Part shown: piece after piece, positions 59,741 to 64,000 of the stretch
Layout of the letters: every line of letters begins with the position of its first letter
Position numbering within the stretch: position 1 is the stretch's first letter
From: AC-32 sp963755635
GTDB taxonomy: Bacteria > Actinomycetota > Thermoleophilia > Gaiellales > Gaiellaceae
DNA length: 64,000 nt
Direction of reading: 5' to 3'
Assembly (NCBI GenBank): GCA_963755635.1
Contig: CAVWKS010000036.1
Location: 434,001-498,000 of the forward strand
Notes under the pieces: generated by a model
Databases searched by the model: none
What the model was told of the DNA's origin: nothing
What the model saw: only the letters and a program-made list of their open reading frames with translations
Translations under genes and position numbers: made by a program

Positions 59741-60658
59741 ATGAGGATCCGCCTGCTCCTCGCCTCCGCCGCCGTGGCGGTGCTCGCATCCGCGGGCGGA
59801 GCGGCTCATGCGCTCCGTCTCCCCTCCGCGCCCCGCTGCCCGGTCTTTCCGAAGTCGAATCCATGGAACCGGCGGGTCGACAGGCTGCCGGTGGCGCAGA
59901 GCTCGCAGGCGATCATCGCGTCGATCGGCTCGGACACGGGCCTGCACGCCGACTTCGGCTCGGGCCTCTGGAACGGCTCGCCGATCGGGATCCCATTCGA
60001 CGTCGTCACGCGCAAGACACCGCGCTCGCGCGTCACCTTCGAGTACTCGGACGAGAGCGACCACGTCGGCTACCCGATCCCGAAGCGCGTCCACATCGAG
60101 GGGGGCAGCGACCACCACGCGCTGCTGCTGGACAAGAGCGCCTGCAGGCTCTACGAGCTCGGCGGGCTCGAGCGGCAGAACGGCCGCTGGCATGCCTGGG
60201 CCGGAGCGACCTGGAGCCTGCGCTCGAACCGCGTCCGGCCCGCCGGCTGGACGTCGGCCGACGCGGCCGGCCTGCCGATCTTTCCCGGGCTCGCGCGCTG
60301 GGACGAGGCGCGCCGCGGCGTGATCGACCACGCGCTCCGCTTCACCGTCTCGCGGACGCGCCGGGCCTACATCTACCCGGCGCGGCACTACGCGAGCTCG
60401 CTGACCGACCCGAATCTGCCGCCGATGGGCCTGCGTGTCCGCTTGAAGGCGAGCTTCGACCTGAGCGGCTTCCCGCGGCAGGCGCGGATCGTGCTGATCG
60501 CGCTGAAGCGCTACGGGATGATCGTCGCCGACAACGGCTCGGATTGGTACATCAGCGGAGCACCAAGCCCAGGCTGGTCGAACGACCAGCTGCGCACGCT
60601 CGGCCGCGTGAAGGGCTCCGACTTCGAGGTGGTCGACACCTCGAAGCTGCGGCCGTAA
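59741..60658 (+). CDS. secreted protein of unknown function
   Basis: A 305-residue exported protein. Signal peptide MRIRLLLASAAVAVLASAGG begins at ATG 59741. The mature part opens CPVFPKSNPWNRRVDRLPVA and continues with LHADFGSGLWNGSPIGIPFD and VHIEGGSDHHALLLDKSACR, a pattern I recall from several uncharacterised actinobacterial secreted proteins. Trp-rich loops such as RWHAWAGATWSL suggest carbohydrate binding or a lectin-like surface. No catalytic site can be named. Confidence 0.78.
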   Translation: MRIRLLLASAAVAVLASAGGAAHALRLPSAPRCPVFPKSNPWNRRVDRLPVAQSSQAIIASIGSDTGLHADFGSGLWNGSPIGIPFDVVTRKTPRSRVTFEYSDESDHVGYPIPKRVHIEGGSDHHALLLDKSACRLYELGGLERQNGRWHAWAGATWSLRSNRVRPAGWTSADAAGLPIFPGLARWDEARRGVIDHALRFTVSRTRRAYIYPARHYASSLTDPNLPPMGLRVRLKASFDLSGFPRQARIVLIALKRYGMIVADNGSDWYISGAPSPGWSNDQLRTLGRVKGSDFEVVDTSKLRP

Positions 60659-60664
60659 CGAAGC

Positions 60665-61399
60665 TCAGGTTGGGCCGCGTCCCTTCGCCCGGGCGACGGC
60701 GTCGTCTGGCGAGTCGATCGGATCGCCGTGGCCGGTCAGGAGCTGCGAGACGCCGAGCCCCGCAAGACGGTCGAGCGACGCAGTGGCCTGCTCCAGATCG
60801 TGCGTGAACGCCTTCGGCATCAGCTGCGGCCCGGGCTCGCCGGTCAGCGGGTTGTAGCTGCAGATCGCGTCGCCCACGAACGCGACTCCCGCCGTCTCGG
60901 AGACGAGCGCGCAGTGGCCATCCGTGTGGCCGGGCGTGTGCACGACGCGCAGCCCGCCCGGCGCGGCGAGCTCATCGCCGTCCGTGAACGTGCGCACTTC
61001 CTTGATCGGCCGCGGCTTGAGCGCCCCGTTCCGGGCGAGCTCGAACAGCAGCTTCCAGGCGGCGCCGTGGCGCAGGTACGGGAGCATCGAGCCCTCGTTC
61101 TTGCCCATGGCCTTCGCCGTCTTCGCCAGCTCTTCGTCGCCCTCGTGGACGTAGACCTGGACGCGGAGCTCCGTCCGCAGCATCTCCGCGACCCCGACGT
61201 GGTCGGCGTGCCCGTGCGTCAGCACGACGGCTGCGACGTCTGCCTCGGTCCGGCCGAGCTCGGCACAGCCGCCCGCGAGCTGCCGCCGGTAGCCAGGCGC
61301 GCCGGCGTCGACGACGGTGATGCGACCGCCCTCGTCGGCGAGCAGGTACCAGTTCACGAGCGGGCTCCCGAGTCGGACGACGTGGTCAGCGATCTTCAC
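60665..61399 (-). CDS. metallo-beta-lactamase fold hydrolase
   Basis: A 244-residue MBL-fold hydrolase. The metal motif is LTHGHADHVGVAEML (HxHxDH), preceded by VVDAGAPGYRRQLAGGCA and followed by HTPGHTDGHCALVSETAGVA and FVGDAICSY. The closest functional style is the glyoxalase II/hydrolase branch. GTG 61397-61399 overlaps the upstream FAD oxidoreductase stop by 4 nt (GTGA), last of a coupled four-gene chain. Confidence 0.88.
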   Translation of the reverse strand: MKIADHVVRLGSPLVNWYLLADEGGRITVVDAGAPGYRRQLAGGCAELGRTEADVAAVVLTHGHADHVGVAEMLRTELRVQVYVHEGDEELAKTAKAMGKNEGSMLPYLRHGAAWKLLFELARNGALKPRPIKEVRTFTDGDELAAPGGLRVVHTPGHTDGHCALVSETAGVAFVGDAICSYNPLTGEPGPQLMPKAFTHDLEQATASLDRLAGLGVSQLLTGHGDPIDSPDDAVARAKGRGPT

Positions 61400-62829
61400 G
61401 CAGCCTGCCTACCCAGATCGCCGAGCGCGACACGTGCCGCGCTGTAGCCGCACATGCCGTGCACGCCGCCACCCGGCGGAGTCGACGAAGAGCAGAGGTA
61501 GACGCCCTTCAGCGGCGTCCGGTACGGGACGAGCTTGCGGACCGGGCGGAACAGGAGCTGACCGAGGTCCATCGCGCCGCCGTTGAGGTCGCCGCCGACG
61601 AGGTTGCGGTCGTGCGCCTCGAGCTCGGCCGGGCCCATCGTGTGGCGGGCCAGGATCAGCTCGCCGAACCCGGGCGCGAAGCGCTCGACCTGCGCCTCGA
61701 TCCGCTCCGTCATGTCGAGCGAGGAGCCGTTCGGGACGTGGCAGTACGCCCAGGCGGTCTGCTTCCCCGCAGGCGCCCTGGTCTCGTCGAAGAGGCTCGT
61801 CTGCGCGAGCAGGACGAACGGGCTGCCGCCGGGCCGGCCGCTCCACGCGCCCCACTCGGACGCCGAGATCTCGCCGAGCGTCCCGCCCAGGTGCACGGTC
61901 CCGGCGCGCGCGCATTCGCCGGCCGTCCAGGGGATCGGGCCGTCGAGCGCCCAGTCGACCTTGAACGCGCCCGGCCCGTGGCGGTACGAGAGCAGTCGCC
62001 GCCGGTAGCCGTCCGGAAGCCGCCCGCCGCAGATCCGCGACAGCTCGCGCGGCGAGATGTCCGCGAGCACGACGTCCGCCTGCGGTAGCTCGTCGACCGG
62101 GCTGGAGACGTGGATCTCGCCCCCGAGCTCCCGGAGCTTCCCGACGAGCGCCTCCGCCAGCGCCAGCGAGCCGCCGCGTGCGCAGGGCCAGCCGACCGCG
62201 TGGCCGAGCGTCAGCAGCGCGAGCCCGAAGCCCGCGCTCGGGCGGCGTTCCAGCGGCAGCATCGAGTGCGCTGAGTGGCCGGCGAACCAGCCGCGCGTCC
62301 GCTCCTCGGCGAAGCAGCTTTCGGCCAGCGGGCGCGCCGCCGACAGCGAGGCCCGCAGCGCCTCGAAAAGACCCCGCGTGCCGAGCCCGGCCCGAACCTC
62401 GAGCAGTGCCCGCGGCGAGACCGGCAGCGGCCCGAGCAGGACGCGCTCGATCTGGGGCCACGATTCGACCAGCGGACCGACCAGCCTCCGGTACGCGTCG
62501 GCGTCGCGGCCGAGCCCCGCGGCGGTCGTCTCGAGGTCGCGCTCGAGCAGCAGCGCCGAGCCGTCGTCGAACGGATGAGCGAGCGGCGCCTCCGGCTCGA
62601 CCCACTCGACGTCGAGCTCGAGCTGACGGAAGAAGGGCGAACCAGCGCCGAGAGGCAGGATCGAGGCACAGACGTCGTGCACGAACCCCGGCAGCGTCAG
62701 GTCGGCCGAGCGCATCCCCCCGCCGGGCTCCGGCTCGGCCTCGTGCACCTCGACCTCGAGCCCCGCCCGCGCGAGCGCGATCGCTCCCGCGAGCCCGTTC
62801 GGGCCCGAGCCGATCACGACCGCCCTCAC
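61396..62829 (-). CDS. FAD-dependent oxidoreductase, phytoene-desaturase-like
   Basis: A 477-residue NAD(P)/FAD oxidoreductase of the phytoene desaturase/amine oxidase type. FAD motif VIGSGPNGLAGAIALARAGL with HEAEPEPGGGMRSADLTLPG, a mid-region VHDVCASILPLGAGSPFF, and the C-terminal FAD contact GVYLCSSSTPPGGGVHGMCG. The substrate is unknown; such proteins also occur outside carotenoid clusters. GTG 62827-62829 overlaps the LigD-type gene stop (GTGA), and its own stop overlaps the MBL gene. Confidence 0.88.
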   Translation of the reverse strand: MRAVVIGSGPNGLAGAIALARAGLEVEVHEAEPEPGGGMRSADLTLPGFVHDVCASILPLGAGSPFFRQLELDVEWVEPEAPLAHPFDDGSALLLERDLETTAAGLGRDADAYRRLVGPLVESWPQIERVLLGPLPVSPRALLEVRAGLGTRGLFEALRASLSAARPLAESCFAEERTRGWFAGHSAHSMLPLERRPSAGFGLALLTLGHAVGWPCARGGSLALAEALVGKLRELGGEIHVSSPVDELPQADVVLADISPRELSRICGGRLPDGYRRRLLSYRHGPGAFKVDWALDGPIPWTAGECARAGTVHLGGTLGEISASEWGAWSGRPGGSPFVLLAQTSLFDETRAPAGKQTAWAYCHVPNGSSLDMTERIEAQVERFAPGFGELILARHTMGPAELEAHDRNLVGGDLNGGAMDLGQLLFRPVRKLVPYRTPLKGVYLCSSSTPPGGGVHGMCGYSAARVALGDLGRQAA

Positions 62830-63743
62830 TTGCGCAGGCTGCGAAGAGCCGGGCCGAGCGCCTGGCCGCCCTCGAGCACCGGCTCGAACAGGTCGCCGTG
62901 CTTGTCGACCCGCGCGAGCGCCTCGCGCATCCCGAAGTCCCGCGGCCGCACCTTCTCCGAGAGCTCCTCCCAGCGGAGCGGCGTCGAGACCGGTGCCCCC
63001 GGTTTCGGCCGCACCGAGTAGACGGACGCAATCGTCTTGCCGTGTCCGTTTTGTCGGTGATCGACGAGGACGCCGCGGCGCTTCTTCTTCAGCCACTCGG
63101 TGGTCACGAGACCGGGGTTCTCCACTTCGAGCCTGCGCGACACCAGCTCCGCGACCTCGTAGGTCTCCGGGAACGAGTAGCGGCGCGTGATCGGGACGAG
63201 CACGTGGATCCCGTCCGCGCCGCTCGTCTTCACGTACGAGCGCAGCTCGAGCTGCTCGAGCGCCTCGCGGACGAGGTGCGCGACCTTGATCGCCTGCGCG
63301 AAGCCGTTCCGCGACTCCGGCGGGTCGAGGTCGAAGACGACGTAGTCGGGCCTCTCGGGCTTGTCCACCCGCGAGTACCACGCGTTCATGTCGATGCAGT
63401 TCATCTGCACCATCCAGACGAGCGCGGCGGGCTCGTTCACCAGCGTGAAGTCGACGAGCCGCGAGCCGCCTTCACGCGGCCACGTGCGGAACTGCCGGGT
63501 GGGCAGCCAGGAAGGCTTGCCCTTGGGCGCCTGCTTGTGGAAGTACGCCTGGCCGCGAATGCCGTAGGGGTAGCGCTTGAGCGTGAAGGGCCGGTCGCGC
63601 AGGTGCGGGATGATCGCCGGCGCGACGTCTGCGTAGTAGTGCGCCAGGTCGCCCTTCGTGACGCCGTCACCGGGAAAGAGCACGCGCTCGGGATGCGTGA
63701 CGCGGACGCGCCGGCGCCCGACCTCGAGCTGGAGCTCAGGCAA
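62826..63743 (-). CDS. LigD-type DNA polymerase/primase domain protein
   Basis: A 305-residue stand-alone polymerase domain of the LigD (NHEJ) type. Visible: THPERVLFPGDGVTKGDLAH, YGIRGQAYFHKQ, the metal-binding DYVVFDLDPPES, LRSYVKTSGADGIHVLVPI and VENPGLVTTEWLKKKRRGVL followed by VDHRQNGHGKTIASVYSV. It has no ligase or nuclease domain. The start is TTG 63741-63743, giving PELQLEVGRRRVRV, with an 8-nt overlap with the methyltransferase gene stop. Such domains incorporate ribonucleotides at break ends; no ku gene is in view. Confidence 0.9.
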   Translation of the reverse strand: MPELQLEVGRRRVRVTHPERVLFPGDGVTKGDLAHYYADVAPAIIPHLRDRPFTLKRYPYGIRGQAYFHKQAPKGKPSWLPTRQFRTWPREGGSRLVDFTLVNEPAALVWMVQMNCIDMNAWYSRVDKPERPDYVVFDLDPPESRNGFAQAIKVAHLVREALEQLELRSYVKTSGADGIHVLVPITRRYSFPETYEVAELVSRRLEVENPGLVTTEWLKKKRRGVLVDHRQNGHGKTIASVYSVRPKPGAPVSTPLRWEELSEKVRPRDFGMREALARVDKHGDLFEPVLEGGQALGPALRSLRK

Positions 63744-64000
63744 GGCGCGTCCAGGTGAGCTCGTGCTTGAGCGGCAGCCGGTAGGGCCCCCTGAGCAGCG
63801 GCCGCACCGTGGCGAAGAGCCCCTCGCGCTCTTCGCGGGAGATTGCGGCGAGCGAGCTCGTTGTCGAGTACATCTCGAGCAGCTCGTCGGGCTCGACGAC
63901 CATCGCCTCCTCGTGCCGCTCGTAGCGCAACGGCTCGAAGGGCGAATCGTGGAACTCGTCGTCCCAGGGCGGGTTTCGCTGCGCAGCGAACCGCTCCCAC
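63736..64000 (-). CDS. class I SAM-dependent methyltransferase-like protein, 5' part outside the window
   Basis: Only the last 88 residues are visible. The stretch RYERHEEAMVVEPDELLEMY, then STTSSLAAISREEREGLFAT and a final LPLKHELTWTRLA are typical of the C-terminal helices and strand of class I methyltransferases; the SAM-binding motif lies beyond the edge. The stop at 63736-63738 overlaps the LigD-type start by 8 nt. Substrate unknown. Confidence 0.6.
   Translation of the reverse strand, partial: WERFAAQRNPPWDDEFHDSPFEPLRYERHEEAMVVEPDELLEMYSTTSSLAAISREEREGLFATVRPLLRGPYRLPLKHELTWTRLA

Noticed and set aside
1..64000. CRISPR arrays, insertion sequences, prophage or integrase genes
   Set aside because: No regular short repeats with spacers, transposase motifs or phage structural proteins were seen; the only tRNA gene shows no attachment-site duplication nearby.

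Overview
The window is about 70 % G+C, with short intergenic gaps, frequent GTG and TTG starts, and long chains of genes joined by 4-nt (GTGA, ATGA) or 1-nt (TGATG) overlaps. Gene content (Flp/Tad pili, a DHA2-type exporter, a Vms1-like release factor homologue, LigD-type polymerase, AddAB-type helicase-nuclease, topoisomerase IB, many secreted Ig-like proteins) points to an actinobacterial relative. My best guess is the Thermoleophilia (Gaiellales/Solirubrobacterales). That is an inference from protein style, not from a marker gene. No mobile element, CRISPR array or rRNA gene was seen; one tRNA-Leu is present.

1-15.7 kb is a Tad (tight adherence) pilus locus. Two paralogous NarL-type response regulators stand at its ends. 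Between them lie a small membrane protein, the prepilin peptidase coupled to a DUF192 protein, two Flp pilins separated by a strong hairpin, TadE, a TadG-like protein, CpaB, CpaE/TadZ, CpaF/TadA, a TadB carrying a secreted von Willebrand A domain, TadC and an isoprenylcysteine-methyltransferase-like membrane protein. A secreted protein with eight Ig-like repeats follows. cpaB, cpaE and cpaF are broken by many single-base indels between about 5650 and 8480.

15.7-25 kb holds tRNA-Leu, a His-rich membrane-anchored protein, a small stress-type protein with a structured leader, rmuC, aconitase, an MFS exporter coupled to a bacterial eRF1-like protein, thioredoxin reductase behind a SigR-like promoter, a CorA-type channel and a zinc-ribbon/PAS protein. 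25-34 kb, mostly minus strand, is a DNA repair and topology block: endonuclease III, AddA-like helicase-nuclease, AddB-like nuclease, a zinc/AT-hook protein and topoisomerase IB. An isocitrate/isopropylmalate dehydrogenase homologue follows.

34.8-46 kb has a large secreted IPT/TIG protein, an HD-GYP protein, a phosphoesterase-DedA-GNAT-gamma-glutamyltransferase overlap chain, a GT-C-like membrane protein, and a ParA-FtsZ pair in which FtsZ carries a Pro/Glu-rich N-terminal extension. 46-64 kb has a Nei-type glycosylase, a lipoprotein, a secreted Cys-rich protein with its own promoter, a 1412-residue Lhr helicase containing a REP-like palindrome, two divergent HIT-family genes, a GMC oxidoreductase, an HhH glycosylase, a NUDIX hydrolase, and a minus-strand overlap chain of methyltransferase, LigD-type polymerase, FAD oxidoreductase and metallo-beta-lactamase-fold hydrolase. 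DNA repair genes are unusually frequent across the window. Single frameshifts also occur near 15945, 35428, 44620 and 49546; these look like sequence errors or very recent lesions because the conserved protein resumes in another frame.
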